Shown piece by piece: positions 36,390 through 45,683 of a stretch of DNA of 64,000 nt. Position numbers and translations under genes: made by a program. Below the pieces are notes generated by a model. It did not search any database. It had not been told where the DNA came from and worked only from the letters and a program-made list of their open reading frames with translations. Where the stretch lies: NCBI GenBank assembly GCA_965218775.1, contig CBDCLS010000006.1, positions 806,001 through 870,000 on the forward strand, read 5' to 3'. The stretch comes from CAUZIZ01 sp965218775 (GTDB lineage Bacteria > Acidobacteriota > UBA6911 > RPQK01 > JAJDTT01). Position 1 is the first letter of the stretch. Each line of letters opens with the position of its first letter.

Positions 36390-36433
36390 TAAGATTAGCT
36401 AAGATAGCTAAGATAGCTAAGATAGCTAAGATG
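36389..36433. repeat. Nine-base tandem repeat GCTAAGATA
   Basis: Four units at 36398-36433 (the last ending in G) preceded by a degenerate unit that overlaps the end of the family A element. Likely length-variable. Confidence 0.85.
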
Positions 36434-36454
36434 AAACTTAAATGCGGCTCCCGC

Positions 36455-36666
36455 CTTCGGAGTTCGCCTGCTCGGTGTTCTGCGGTTTGTGATTGAGACT
36501 TTATCCCCGGTTCTGGGAAGTCAACCGATGAATGCTAAACCGCAGAATGTCGAACAGGCGAATTTCGAAGGCTAAGGAAGACGGTTCGGAGTTCGTAGGT
36601 TCAGTGTTCTACGGTTTGTGATTCAGCCTTTTTCCTTGCTCTGGAGAAGGCAAGCGAATTTCGAAG
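36455..36666 (+). repeat. Palindromic repeat family C, two tandem copies (second internally deleted)
   Basis: First copy 36455-36570, arms CTTCGGAGTTCGCCTG and CAGGCGAATTTCGAAG. Second copy about 36583-36666 keeps the left arm and outer right arm but lacks the inner right arm. Downstream flank TTTCTTTCTCGAATGATCCG at about 36701-36720 matches that of the copies near 27072 and 46002. From there to 37002 I see nothing definite. Confidence 0.8.
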
Positions 36667-37002
36667 GACTCGGGCGATCCCTGCCATCTGTTGGTGCCAG
36701 TGTTTCTTTCTCGAATGATCCGGCTCACAGCCAGGGCTGAACCAGTGTGAAACTCAATCGGTAGGAGCTCGGAGTCTCGCGGTTTCCCGTCCGCCCGAAT
36801 CGATCCACCCAGGAACCAGATCAGGCCTTGCCGGCCTTTGCCGGAAAGGATAGGATCTAGCGCGGGTTTGAGCTAGCGGCCACCCCAGTGAGCCGAATCG
36901 GACTTCTTGACCGCATCGAGGTAGAAACTGGGTCGGGCGGCGAGCAATCTGGCCCGGCGTCGTGATCGGGTCTCAGTTTGAGACCTGGAGAAGGGATCGT
37001 TC

Positions 37003-38616
37003 ATGGAGCTTCATCCTGCCGACCATGTAGTGCTGATTGTGTACCTGGGAGCCATGATGTTTCTGGGATGGCGCTTGTCCAAGGGCCAGACCAGCGACGA
37101 AGAGTACTTTCTTGGAGGTCGCCGCCTCCCTTGGTTTGCGGTGGGGATCAGCATCATCGCCTCGCTCTTGTCCAGTATCAGCTTCCTGGCCTATCCGGGT
37201 GTGATCTGGCGCTTCGGTTTCGGCCAGCTGGTGAGCAGTTTCCTCTCGTTTCCCATTGACCTGCTGGTGATCCTGTTGGTGACGATCCCCTTCTTTGCCC
37301 GTTTCCGTTTTACCACCGCCTACGAGTACCTGGAGCATCGGTTCGATCTCTCGGTGAGGCTTCTCGGTGCCTCCATGTTCCTGATGTTCGTGTCGGTCCT
37401 GATGGGTGTGATCGTGTTGATTTCCTCGCGGGCCCTTGCCGTCGCAACCGGTATCCCCTTGATGGTCGTCATTGCTACGGTAGGGATTGTCGCGACGGTC
37501 TACACCATGATGGGGGGAATTCGGGCGGTGGTGTGGACCGATGTGATCCAGGTGGCGATTCTATTGGGGGGAGGGATCTTTACCATTATCTATGTAGCCG
37601 TGGTCACGGGATCGACCCCCTGGGACTGGATCGATGTCGTCAGCGCCCGTGATAATGAGCGCTTTGCCTTTGCTTCATTCGATCCCACCTTGCCGGCGAC
37701 GGTCGTGACGTTCACTCTTTCCGATTCCCTCTGGGTGATCGTAGCCCACTGCGCCAACCAGGTGACGATGCAGCGCTACTTCTCCACCGTGGATGTTCGA
37801 GCCGGAAAACGCAGCTTCGTCACCAGCACTCTGTTCGGCATCTGTATCATTCTGATCCTGAGCACCGTTGGGGCAAGCCTGGTTTACTACTATACCCACG
37901 GTCCCGAGCCCCTTCCGCAGCACATCGATTTGGCAAGCGGTAAGGACCGGGACAGCATCTTTCCCTTCTTCGTGACAGCCCGGATTCCTCCCGGTATGGC
38001 GGGGGCTATCTTCGCAGCTCTCCTTGCGGCTGCCATGTCTACCATCGATTCCGGGGTCAACGCCTTTGCCACCGTAGCAACTGTGGACTTTGGCCGCCTC
38101 AGAAAGAAGAAGAAGAAGGAGGGGAACAATGTCTTCCAGGCTCGGGTCATTACGCTAGTAGTGGGAGCGGGGGTAACCCTGGCTGCCATTTATCTCGATA
38201 CGCTTACCGGTGCCGATGACATCCTGACCATCCTCCCCAAGACCTTCAATTCGTTGGTGGGTCCCATGGGTGGGATCTTTTTCGCGGGTATGTTGATTCC
38301 CCGGGCGAGTGCCCGCGCGGTCTGGATTGCTGCCGTCGTCGGTTTCGCAACCGCCCTCGGAGTGGCCTACTCCCGCGAGCTATTGCAGGCACTGGGACCT
38401 TCAACTCCTGCGACCCTGGGCGCCGTTCTAGACGAAGAGTTCTCCCAAAGGCTGGTAGAGAAGGGTATGGGGTTCACCTGGATCGTTCCCTACTCGGCCT
38501 TGGCCAGTTTCGGAACCGCCTGGGTGATGAGCTTCGTCTTTCCGAATCGTGACAAAGAACGGATTCGCGGCCTTACCTGGGGGACGCGGCATCTGAGGGA
38601 GCGCTTTACCCCCTGA
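37003..38616 (+). CDS. Sodium:solute symporter (SSS/SLC5 family)
   Basis: 537 residues, about 13-14 TM segments. Visible: DEEYFLGGRRLPWFAVGISI, ASLLSSISFLAYPGVIW (sodium-site helix), YTMMGGIRAVVWTDVIQVAI, ALLAAAMSTIDSGVNAFATV, all classic SSS blocks. Imports an organic solute with Na+. AAGGGAT precedes the ATG. First gene of a plus-strand block with carbohydrate enzymes, so a sugar or uronic acid is the likely cargo (inference). Intact, unlike the split symporter at 27480. Confidence 0.9.
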   Translation: MELHPADHVVLIVYLGAMMFLGWRLSKGQTSDEEYFLGGRRLPWFAVGISIIASLLSSISFLAYPGVIWRFGFGQLVSSFLSFPIDLLVILLVTIPFFARFRFTTAYEYLEHRFDLSVRLLGASMFLMFVSVLMGVIVLISSRALAVATGIPLMVVIATVGIVATVYTMMGGIRAVVWTDVIQVAILLGGGIFTIIYVAVVTGSTPWDWIDVVSARDNERFAFASFDPTLPATVVTFTLSDSLWVIVAHCANQVTMQRYFSTVDVRAGKRSFVTSTLFGICIILILSTVGASLVYYYTHGPEPLPQHIDLASGKDRDSIFPFFVTARIPPGMAGAIFAALLAAAMSTIDSGVNAFATVATVDFGRLRKKKKKEGNNVFQARVITLVVGAGVTLAAIYLDTLTGADDILTILPKTFNSLVGPMGGIFFAGMLIPRASARAVWIAAVVGFATALGVAYSRELLQALGPSTPATLGAVLDEEFSQRLVEKGMGFTWIVPYSALASFGTAWVMSFVFPNRDKERIRGLTWGTRHLRERFTP

Positions 38617-38666
38617 CCGGATTCTACGAGTTTTGTTCCGGTTGACCGGGGAGGGAAGAGGATCTA

Positions 38667-39605
38667 ATGGAATATCGCACGCTGGGTAGAACCGACCTGC
38701 AGGTCAGTGCCATCGCCCTCGGAGGTGCCACCTTCGGGCGGGAAATAGAGGAGCCCGCCGCCTGGCGAATCTTGGATCGCGCCATCGAACGCGGGATCAC
38801 GTTGCTCGATACAGCTGAATCCTATAGCGATCGAGCGTCTGAAAAGATGATCGGCCGTTGGCTTTCCCAGACCAAGAACCGGCAGAAGATCGTCCTGGCC
38901 ACGAAGTGCGGGTTCAGCGGACGACTGAACGGGAAGACGGTCACGGAGAAGATCGACCAGAGCCTCGAGTGTCTTCAGACCGATTGGATCGACCTTTACC
39001 AGCTGCACCACTGGCCGCAGGAGGGAGACCCGCTGGATGAGATCCTCGAGGCAATGAGCCAGGGAGTCGAGCAGGGGAAGATCCGCTACCTTGGATTGAG
39101 CAATTCGGCGGCCTGGCAGCTGTGCAAGGCGCTTTGGCAGCAGGAAGGAAACGGGTGGGCTCGCTTCGCTTCGATCCAGCCCTCCTACAATCTGGCCGAC
39201 CGGGCAATCGAGGCGGAGATGATCCCTCTCTGCAGAGACCAGCGTCTCGGGATCATCTCCTATAGTCCCATTGCTGGCGGCTTTCTGGCAGGAAAGTACG
39301 AAAGAGATGGTCCCATTCCTAAGGGGACCCGATTCGATCTGGCCGCCGACTGGAAGGATTCGTATTTCCACCGGCGTGGCTTTGCGCTCATTGAACGCCT
39401 CCGAGATATTTCCAAGCAAGAAGGGCGTTCCCTGGTGGACTTGGCTCTGGCCTGGGCACTCACGCATCCCGACATCACCAGTATCCTCACCGGAGGAAGG
39501 AAGCCGGAGCACATCGACCAGGCCTTCGAGGCCCTTGAGAGAGGACTGAGCTCAGAACTACGAGAGCAGCTGGATCAGGCGTCGGATCCAGTCGACTTCG
39601 GATAA
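38667..39605 (+). CDS. Aldo/keto reductase
   Basis: 312 residues, TIM barrel, NADP(H)-dependent oxidoreductase. Visible: MEYRTLGRTDLQVSAIALGG, catalytic Asp in GITLLDTAESYSDRASEKMI, catalytic Lys in QKIVLATKCGF, catalytic His in DLYQLHHWPQEG, IRYLGLSNSAAWQL and the cofactor-binding PDITSILTGGRKPEHIDQ. The Asp-Tyr-Lys-His tetrad is present. Strong ribosome site GGGGAGGGAAGAGG. Follows the symporter by 50 bp and probably acts on its cargo. Confidence 0.88.
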   Translation: MEYRTLGRTDLQVSAIALGGATFGREIEEPAAWRILDRAIERGITLLDTAESYSDRASEKMIGRWLSQTKNRQKIVLATKCGFSGRLNGKTVTEKIDQSLECLQTDWIDLYQLHHWPQEGDPLDEILEAMSQGVEQGKIRYLGLSNSAAWQLCKALWQQEGNGWARFASIQPSYNLADRAIEAEMIPLCRDQRLGIISYSPIAGGFLAGKYERDGPIPKGTRFDLAADWKDSYFHRRGFALIERLRDISKQEGRSLVDLALAWALTHPDITSILTGGRKPEHIDQAFEALERGLSSELREQLDQASDPVDFG

Positions 39606-39831
39606 GGAATTGAGGGAAATTTCAAGAAACAAGACACAAGATACAAACAAATCTCAAGCACCAAATCACAAGCGGTAAAGAAACCGGCTGTGCGACGTTG
39701 CGCTGGGTCCTTGGAGCCGGGGCTCTGCGGTCTATTCGCTGAGCACCTTGGTGCCGAGCCCCGTTTGAGATTTGGAGTTTGGTGCTTGTTTGTAACTTGT
39801 ATCTTGTATCTTGTATCTTGAGTCTTCTGTC
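39606..39831. repeat. Inverted repeat with TTGTATC tandem units between reductase and glycosyltransferase
   Basis: The left part (39621-39670, containing ACAAGATACAAACAA and CTCAAGCACCAAA) is complementary to the right part (39765-39820, TTTGGTGCTTGTTTG then TTGTATC units repeated three times). The repeat reaches the putative start codon of the glycosyltransferase. Confidence 0.7.
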
Positions 39832-40899
39832 TTGCGCGTAGCCTACTATTACCACCAACCCATACGTCTTCCTCCCGACCACGAAGGGAACAATCCCTAT
39901 GGAGCCCTGCTTTGCGAAGCTCTGGAACGCCAGGGTGCAGAGGTCGAGTACTCAGTCGACTACAGTCCGGAGTATCTGCGGCGCAATCAGGGACGGATTG
40001 ATGTCATTCACTTTCAGTGGCCCCACCACGAGTACTACCATGACGACGCCGAGATCATGCAGCGCCAGATGGAGGACCTGGTTTCATCACTGGAGCTGGC
40101 TCGGGAGTTGGGCTACAAAGTCGTGTGGACTGCCCACAACATCTACCCTCACAACCGCACTCATCAGGAGATCGATCACCAGTTCCGGCTCCATCTTTGC
40201 CGGTTGGCAACTGCCATAATTGCCCACTGCGAGGTCAATGCCGACGGGGTGAGGCGCCACTTCGGGCGCTCAGACGATTTGTTCATCATTCCTCATGGAC
40301 ACTTTATCGGGGTCTATCCCTATCAGCTCTCGCGCTCGGAGTGCCGTTCGGACCTGGGAGTTTCGGATGCGGGCTTCGTTTATGGGTTTATCGGCGGGAT
40401 CCTGCCCTACAAGGGTATCGAGGAGCTCGCCGATGCTTTTTGCCGTTTGTCGGAGCCCGATTGTTGGTTGCTGGCGGCGGGAGGAGGACCTGCAAAATAC
40501 GTCGACTCACTTTGGGGTCGGATCGGGAATCACCCTCGAATCCTGTCCAATTTCGTTCACGGAGATATGAAAGCTTCGAATGAGGACTTGATTCGCGTCC
40601 TTACCGCCTGCGATGTCGTCGTGCTCCCCTTTCACGCTACCATGAGTTCGGGCAGCGTGATCCTTGCTCTCTCCCACGCCCGGCCCGTCATTGCGCCCGC
40701 GCTGGGCTGTCTTCCCTCTACCCTCCTTCCCGGTGGCGGTATCCTCTACGATCCGAAGCGGAAGGATGCCCTCTTAGAAGCCATGCGGGAAGTGCAGGGA
40801 TGGGATCGGGAGACTGCCTCAGAAAAAGCCCTGGCCAGTGTCCAGCGCCTGGATTGGGATGGGATCGCGGAGAAGACGCTCGAGGCCTACCGGGTATGA
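39832..40899 (+). CDS. Glycosyltransferase, GT4-like (GT-B fold)
   Basis: 355 residues from TTG 39832 (LRVAYYYHQPIR); no ATG or ribosome site fits, because the upstream DNA is a repeat. Visible: an N-terminal domain with DHEGNNPYGALLCEALERQG, VWTAHNIYPHNRTHQEID, and a C-terminal nucleotide-sugar domain FGFIGGILPYKGIEELADAF-like segment (the observed start is VYGFIGGILPYKGIEEL), SNFVHGDMKASNEDLIRVL, and VVLPFHATMSSGSVILALSH with the Glu usually found in this helix replaced by Gly-Ser. A glycan-building enzyme among degradative genes is unexpected. Stop overlaps the heparinase gene start (ATGA). Confidence 0.78.
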   Translation: MRVAYYYHQPIRLPPDHEGNNPYGALLCEALERQGAEVEYSVDYSPEYLRRNQGRIDVIHFQWPHHEYYHDDAEIMQRQMEDLVSSLELARELGYKVVWTAHNIYPHNRTHQEIDHQFRLHLCRLATAIIAHCEVNADGVRRHFGRSDDLFIIPHGHFIGVYPYQLSRSECRSDLGVSDAGFVYGFIGGILPYKGIEELADAFCRLSEPDCWLLAAGGGPAKYVDSLWGRIGNHPRILSNFVHGDMKASNEDLIRVLTACDVVVLPFHATMSSGSVILALSHARPVIAPALGCLPSTLLPGGGILYDPKRKDALLEAMREVQGWDRETASEKALASVQRLDWDGIAEKTLEAYRV

Positions 40900-42944
40900 C
40901 GCTTCTGGCACCGGCTTGGAGCAGGATCGTTCGGTCCAAAGCCGGACTCCCCGCATTCGCCGCGGCCCTCGAAGCCCTGGATACACGTGTCGATGCCTAT
41001 CATCACTTCTTGCCGCCGGTTCCTGAGCAGCAGGCCGGTTACTACCACGATTTTTTCTGTCCCGATCATGCCATCCAGCTTAGCTTCGACCCTCGGAGTC
41101 CGCATCGCCACACCTGCCCGGTCGATGGAGCCGAGTTCCAGGGAGAACCCTTCGATAGCGCTTGGCTTTGGTCCGTCAATGACATGTTGAGTGACGCCGC
41201 TTTGAAGCTGTCGTTTCGAAGTCACGTGGAGGCTGGACCGAACGAGTCGGGTCGAAAGAGAGACCGCGACCTGGCAGCGAGCATCCTGGTTGGCTACGCT
41301 CAGCGTTACCAGGAGATGAAGCCGGCCCCCACCCAGTATGCCCCCCATCCCGGGGTGGTTACCTGGCAGGGTCTGGACGAATCGGTTTGGATCATGCGTA
41401 TGGTCTGGGCCTACGCCCTGCTGGAGGAGTTTCTGGCCCAGTCTGTCCAGGAGGAACTGGCCCAAAAGCTATTCCGGCCCGCGGCCGAACATCTGTATCG
41501 GGTGCGATGGCCCGAAATTCACAACGTCACCAACTGGAACAACGCCGCGCTGGCGACGTTGGCCGCGGTGCTCAAAGACGACGATTTGCTGGAGCAGGCC
41601 CTGGGAGGATCGCTGGGACTCCGGTCACAGCTCCAGCAGGGTGTCTCCGAGGACGGTCTCTGGTGGGAGGGATCTCTCAGTTATCACTATTACATGCTGG
41701 ACGCTGTGGTCTGGACCATGAGAATCCTGCGAGCGACGGATCGGTCCTACGACGACGACGGCATCCTGAAACACATGTTTCTGGCCCCGATTCTCATTTC
41801 TTCGCCCGACCTGAAGCTCCCTTCTCTCAACGACTGCTGGCACTTCATCGGACTGCTTGGCAGAGTGGGGCACGGGATCCCCGAAGCCGAAGGCTTCTAC
41901 GAGACAGCCTTCGCCTGGTTTCGGGATCCTGCGTTCGCCTGGGTCCTGCAGCAGAACTACCGACTTCGGCCTCGCGCCAGCTTCGAAGCTCTTCTAGAGG
42001 GCGTCGAAGAGGTCCCCTCAGGCGAGCCGCCGGAGTCAAAGAGCCTGCACCTGGCGGATCTGGGCTGCGCCGTCCTTCGGAGTTCTGGGACCGAGAAGAA
42101 GCAAGGCTATCTTTTCTTCAAGGCGGGACCCGGGGGCGGGGAGCACGGTCACCTTGACCAGCTGCGGATTCAGTTCTTTGCAGGGGGAGCTTCCCTCATC
42201 CCCGATCTGGGGACTCCAGGCTATGGCATCGGGCTCAACGAGACCTGGTATCGGAACACGGCCAGCCACTCAACCGTAATGTTGGACGGCCAGCCGCAAC
42301 CCCTGACCGATGGAAGATTCAATCGTTTTCTGGTGGAGGATTCCTTTACGCTCACCGATGCCTCTGTTTCTTGGGGTGAGGGGCTGTACCGAGGGGTGCA
42401 GATGAGGCGTGTCATCCTCTGGCGCGACTGCTACTTCATTGACCTGTTTCAGGTCACCGACCCCTCTCATCGTAATATCGACTGGATTTGTCACGTTCGG
42501 GGCCGGCTAACTGGGCTTCCCTTCGGATCCGGTCTCGACAGGGACGGGAATCCCGAGCGTGTCTCCGCTCATACTCAGGTCAACGGGAGCTTTGAAGAGT
42601 CGCAGCTTCCTCTGCTCCGGTGGCGCTGCGAGGGTGGATTTCTGGATCTGAATCTGCTGTGTCCAGAGGGGCAGCTTTTCCTGGGGACCTCACCTTCCAA
42701 CCCGGCCTCGGAGCGGCTCTCGACCGTCATTCGGCGGCGGAGGGCCGGCGAGACGACCTTTCTATCCGTTTTCAGTTTCTCGCCGGAGGGAGAGGATCCA
42801 ACCGTCCGGCGAGTTGAGGGCGGGCAACGGGAAGGTGGAAACTGGAGGCTGATTCTGGAGACTTCTTCCGGATCCGACGAGTGGACGCTGGGCAGTGATC
42901 CTGGAGAAGTGGGCCTGCAGACGTTCACTGCATTGGACCGATAA
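40896..42944 (+). CDS. Heparinase II/III-family polysaccharide lyase
   Basis: 682 residues from ATG 40896, which overlaps the glycosyltransferase stop. N-terminal alpha/alpha toroid with WQGLDESVWIMRMVWAYALL, NVTNWNNAALATLAAV and WWEGSLSYHYYMLDAVVWTM (the Tyr/His catalytic region), then the beta-sandwich start GGGEHGHLDQLRIQFFAGG, DLGTPGYGIGLNETWYRNTA and SHSTVMLDGQPQ, the family hallmark. Such lyases eliminate uronic-acid-containing glycans (heparan-type, alginate or others). I see no clear signal peptide, so it may act in the cytoplasm or be exported in another way. Confidence 0.87.
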   Translation: MTLLAPAWSRIVRSKAGLPAFAAALEALDTRVDAYHHFLPPVPEQQAGYYHDFFCPDHAIQLSFDPRSPHRHTCPVDGAEFQGEPFDSAWLWSVNDMLSDAALKLSFRSHVEAGPNESGRKRDRDLAASILVGYAQRYQEMKPAPTQYAPHPGVVTWQGLDESVWIMRMVWAYALLEEFLAQSVQEELAQKLFRPAAEHLYRVRWPEIHNVTNWNNAALATLAAVLKDDDLLEQALGGSLGLRSQLQQGVSEDGLWWEGSLSYHYYMLDAVVWTMRILRATDRSYDDDGILKHMFLAPILISSPDLKLPSLNDCWHFIGLLGRVGHGIPEAEGFYETAFAWFRDPAFAWVLQQNYRLRPRASFEALLEGVEEVPSGEPPESKSLHLADLGCAVLRSSGTEKKQGYLFFKAGPGGGEHGHLDQLRIQFFAGGASLIPDLGTPGYGIGLNETWYRNTASHSTVMLDGQPQPLTDGRFNRFLVEDSFTLTDASVSWGEGLYRGVQMRRVILWRDCYFIDLFQVTDPSHRNIDWICHVRGRLTGLPFGSGLDRDGNPERVSAHTQVNGSFEESQLPLLRWRCEGGFLDLNLLCPEGQLFLGTSPSNPASERLSTVIRRRRAGETTFLSVFSFSPEGEDPTVRRVEGGQREGGNWRLILETSSGSDEWTLGSDPGEVGLQTFTALDR

Positions 42945-42959
42945 CGCTTGGGGACTAGG

Positions 42960-43973
42960 ATGATGCAGAAGGCAACGGTACGCTGGGGAATCATTGGCGC
43001 CGGAGACATCGCGCACCGGGTCATGGCTCCGGCGATGCGTGAATCGGAGTACAGCCAGCTGGTCGCTGTGATGCGGCGCAGTATGAAGGGCGCCCAGGAG
43101 TTCGCTCATGAGCACGGAGCTCGTCGGGCTTACGATGATGTGGAGAAACTACTGCAGGATCCTGAGGTGGACGCCGTCTACATTGCCACTCCCGTGGATC
43201 AGCACTGTCCCAATACCTTGGCCGCCGCCGCCCGGAGCAAGCACATATTGTGTGAAAAACCGCTGGCTTTGAACGTTTCGGAGGCAGAGGCCATGCTGGA
43301 AGCCTGCCGCACGGCGGGCATTACCGCTATGACCTGCTACTACCAGCGATTCAATGCTCGTCACCAGAAGATCAAGGAGATTCTCAAGCGGGGGGACATC
43401 GGTCGGGTCAGCGCAGTTCGCTGGAACTTTTCAGGGCGCTCACCAGCAAATCCGGAAGCCTGGTCACAGGATCCCGCTCAGTCCGGAGGAGGACCCTATA
43501 TGGACCTGGGGAGTCATGGGGTGGACCTGCTTCGTTTCCTCTTCGGGAAGATTGTGGCGGTGACCGCTTTCGTCGACACTCTGGTCGAGGACTATGCAGT
43601 CGAAGATACGGTCAGCTCTCTGTTGCGATTCGCCGATGGGATCCAAGCGGTGGCGACGGCTCACTGGAGTACGGGCGACCCGGACGAGAACCGAAATTCC
43701 ATGATCGAGATCCTGGGGACCGAGGGAGTCATCCAATCCTACCCCTTGCACGACAAGTTCTCACGAGGGCATCTGAGTGTCGCGACTGGCGAGGGAGAGA
43801 AGAGCTACCACTTCGACGAAAGCACTCACGTCAAGGTCCTGAAGGAGTTTGCGGCAGCGCTGACCGAAGGCAGAGAACCCTCCATCACGATTGAAGATGG
43901 CCTCGAAGCCCAGCGCGTGGTGGCGGCAGTATACGAGTCGTCACGCACCGGGAGAGTCGTCGAGATCAAGTGA
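42960..43973 (+). CDS. Gfo/Idh/MocA-family oxidoreductase
   Basis: 337 residues from ATG 42960 (a second ATG follows directly). NAD(P)-dependent oxidation or reduction of a sugar or inositol derivative. Visible: VRWGIIGAGDIAHRVMAPAM with the dinucleotide loop, AVYIATPVDQHCPNTLAAA, the cofactor/substrate Lys motif HILCEKPLALNVSEAEAM, GGGPYMDLGSHGVDLLRFLF with the catalytic His. Length standard. Ends the plus-strand carbohydrate block. A zinc-type substrate is not required by the visible residues. Confidence 0.9.
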   Translation: MMQKATVRWGIIGAGDIAHRVMAPAMRESEYSQLVAVMRRSMKGAQEFAHEHGARRAYDDVEKLLQDPEVDAVYIATPVDQHCPNTLAAAARSKHILCEKPLALNVSEAEAMLEACRTAGITAMTCYYQRFNARHQKIKEILKRGDIGRVSAVRWNFSGRSPANPEAWSQDPAQSGGGPYMDLGSHGVDLLRFLFGKIVAVTAFVDTLVEDYAVEDTVSSLLRFADGIQAVATAHWSTGDPDENRNSMIEILGTEGVIQSYPLHDKFSRGHLSVATGEGEKSYHFDESTHVKVLKEFAAALTEGREPSITIEDGLEAQRVVAAVYESSRTGRVVEIK

Positions 43974-44021
43974 TCCCCAGGGTACTAAGGACAAAGCCAC
44001 GTCTGCCAACCGCCGTCAGAG

Positions 44022-45683
44022 TCAGGAGCCAATGATGGTGACGTCATAGCTGACCTGGCTGGGCTGGCCGTTCACTGAGAATTCAATCGTTATCGTGAAC
44101 TTGGTGCCGTCGGCGGGAGTCTGAACGATATTGGGCTCCCACACAATGAAGGGAGCTCGCCCAGTCGAGGTCTGGTCCCCAGCTCCGGAGTCAACTATGT
44201 CAAGAGTCAGGGGCAAGCCTCCCGAAGTCATGGCAACTGTGGCAGCACTGAAATCGGCTTCGGGAAAAGAGAAGGACCAACGCTCGTAGACGAGCTCGGA
44301 GGGCATGAAGCCGGCCGGAGGCCAAGCCACCTGTCTCCTCAACGAACTGCGCTGCCCTACGACGTAGATAGCGCTTGCACCAGGGAACGGGCTTCGACTG
44401 GGGTCGAAGGTAACGCCGACACCCATGTTCTGCTGCCCGGGGTGAAGCAGCCAGCGGCGGTGACCCACGCTCGTATTGGATGCCCCCGTGTCTTGCATGT
44501 AGCCGCCTACGATGACGGTGGGATCAACGTCCAGGTGGAGGGAGATGTTGGAGCGAAGCGACCCATTGGCACCCTCAGTGGAAAAGCAAGCGAAAGAGTT
44601 ATCCGGGGTATGGCTGAGAGCCCCCTGCGCCCCGGATATCAGTGCCGAAGCTTGAGCGTCGCGGTTGAAAGTCGGGTCGAGTGTCACATCGGCCGGGACG
44701 CCTGCCAGGACGCGTGCGAAATTGATCAGACGGAGCACTGCATCCCGGTAAGGACCCGCTATCGATCCCACCTGGCACTGATTGTAACTCCCAGTCCATC
44801 TTGGAGCGATTCCCATAGAGGCCTGTTTCACGGCATTGTAGAGGTCTGAGACGGCCTGCCGGTCCTGCGTATCCAACTGGAAGCCTCCGGTTGGAACCAG
44901 GTTGAGGCTATCCAGTGGGGCTGATCCTATTTGAGTATTCAGGGAATCGGGAAAAGAGACTACCGCCAGAACGGCACCAAAGAGGCGTTCGTCGGCTTCT
45001 ATCCTCAGCTGGGCCACCGGGATGTCTTGAGGAAGTCCGGAAATGATTTGGTTGGGAAAGAATGCCTTCTGGTGGGGTTCGGCTCCTCCGAGAACGACTT
45101 GTCCCCGGCGCTCGGAGCCATCGGGCAAGGTGGCAATGAGATTCACAGTCGCGGTAGCGGAAGGGTTGTCCAGGTTGCGTGCCGGCACCAGGGCCAGACC
45201 CACATTGAAAGTCCCTTGAGTGGCAACCAGCCCCTGAAAGGCGGAGGAAGGTTCCTCGACTCCGAGTACCGCAATCAAATCGCTGATAGTCCCCTGGCTG
45301 TCCAGCAGTTTGTAGAAGAAGGAGGTTGAGAGATCCTCGAAGTCGGATTGATCGGGAGTATCGACGACCAGCACTCCGATCTGAAGTGTCTCGCTGCTGA
45401 TCTGATAGCGGACGGATTCCAGCGGCGCCAGTTCCACGGTTTGAGATCCGTCAGCTTGGACAGACTGGCTTCCCGAGTCATCCTGGAATCTGATCTCGTT
45501 CATACCCCCCAGATTCTGTGCATTCAATAGTCGGATTCGAACTTCGACGGTCTCCTCGCGACTGAGGTTCCCGATGCTCAGGTCGATCACGAACGTATCG
45601 GCGGCCAGGGGGCCAACGGCCGCTTGCGGATAGACGATCCTCTCCGCCCACAAGGAAGCGCATGCGAGGGACAGCAAGAACAT
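44022..45683 (-). CDS. Exported protein with CAP/SCP domain
   Basis: 553 residues from ATG 45683 (MFLLSLACASLWAERIV, a short signal peptide). Residues about 20-280 are beta-rich, immunoglobulin-like. A CAP domain follows: LINFARVLAGVPADVTLDP, FNRDAQASALISGAQGALSH, NISLHLDVDPTVIVGGYMQD, SVGHRRWLLHPGQQNMGVGV, with the family His and Glu-type positions. CAP proteins are extracellular, with varied roles. The frame stays open 152 codons further upstream to 46139, but that stretch is repeat DNA, so 45683 is preferred. Confidence 0.8.
   Translation of the reverse strand: MFLLSLACASLWAERIVYPQAAVGPLAADTFVIDLSIGNLSREETVEVRIRLLNAQNLGGMNEIRFQDDSGSQSVQADGSQTVELAPLESVRYQISSETLQIGVLVVDTPDQSDFEDLSTSFFYKLLDSQGTISDLIAVLGVEEPSSAFQGLVATQGTFNVGLALVPARNLDNPSATATVNLIATLPDGSERRGQVVLGGAEPHQKAFFPNQIISGLPQDIPVAQLRIEADERLFGAVLAVVSFPDSLNTQIGSAPLDSLNLVPTGGFQLDTQDRQAVSDLYNAVKQASMGIAPRWTGSYNQCQVGSIAGPYRDAVLRLINFARVLAGVPADVTLDPTFNRDAQASALISGAQGALSHTPDNSFACFSTEGANGSLRSNISLHLDVDPTVIVGGYMQDTGASNTSVGHRRWLLHPGQQNMGVGVTFDPSRSPFPGASAIYVVGQRSSLRRQVAWPPAGFMPSELVYERWSFSFPEADFSAATVAMTSGGLPLTLDIVDSGAGDQTSTGRAPFIVWEPNIVQTPADGTKFTITIEFSVNGQPSQVSYDVTIIGS

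Noticed and set aside
36389..36433. Nine-base tandem units as a replication-origin iteron set
   Set aside because: No initiator gene, no AT-rich stretch or DnaA-type boxes beside it; simple tandem repeat after a mobile element is enough.
39781..39820. Short regular repeats suggesting a CRISPR array
   Set aside because: Units of seven bases are directly joined without spacers; no cas genes nearby.
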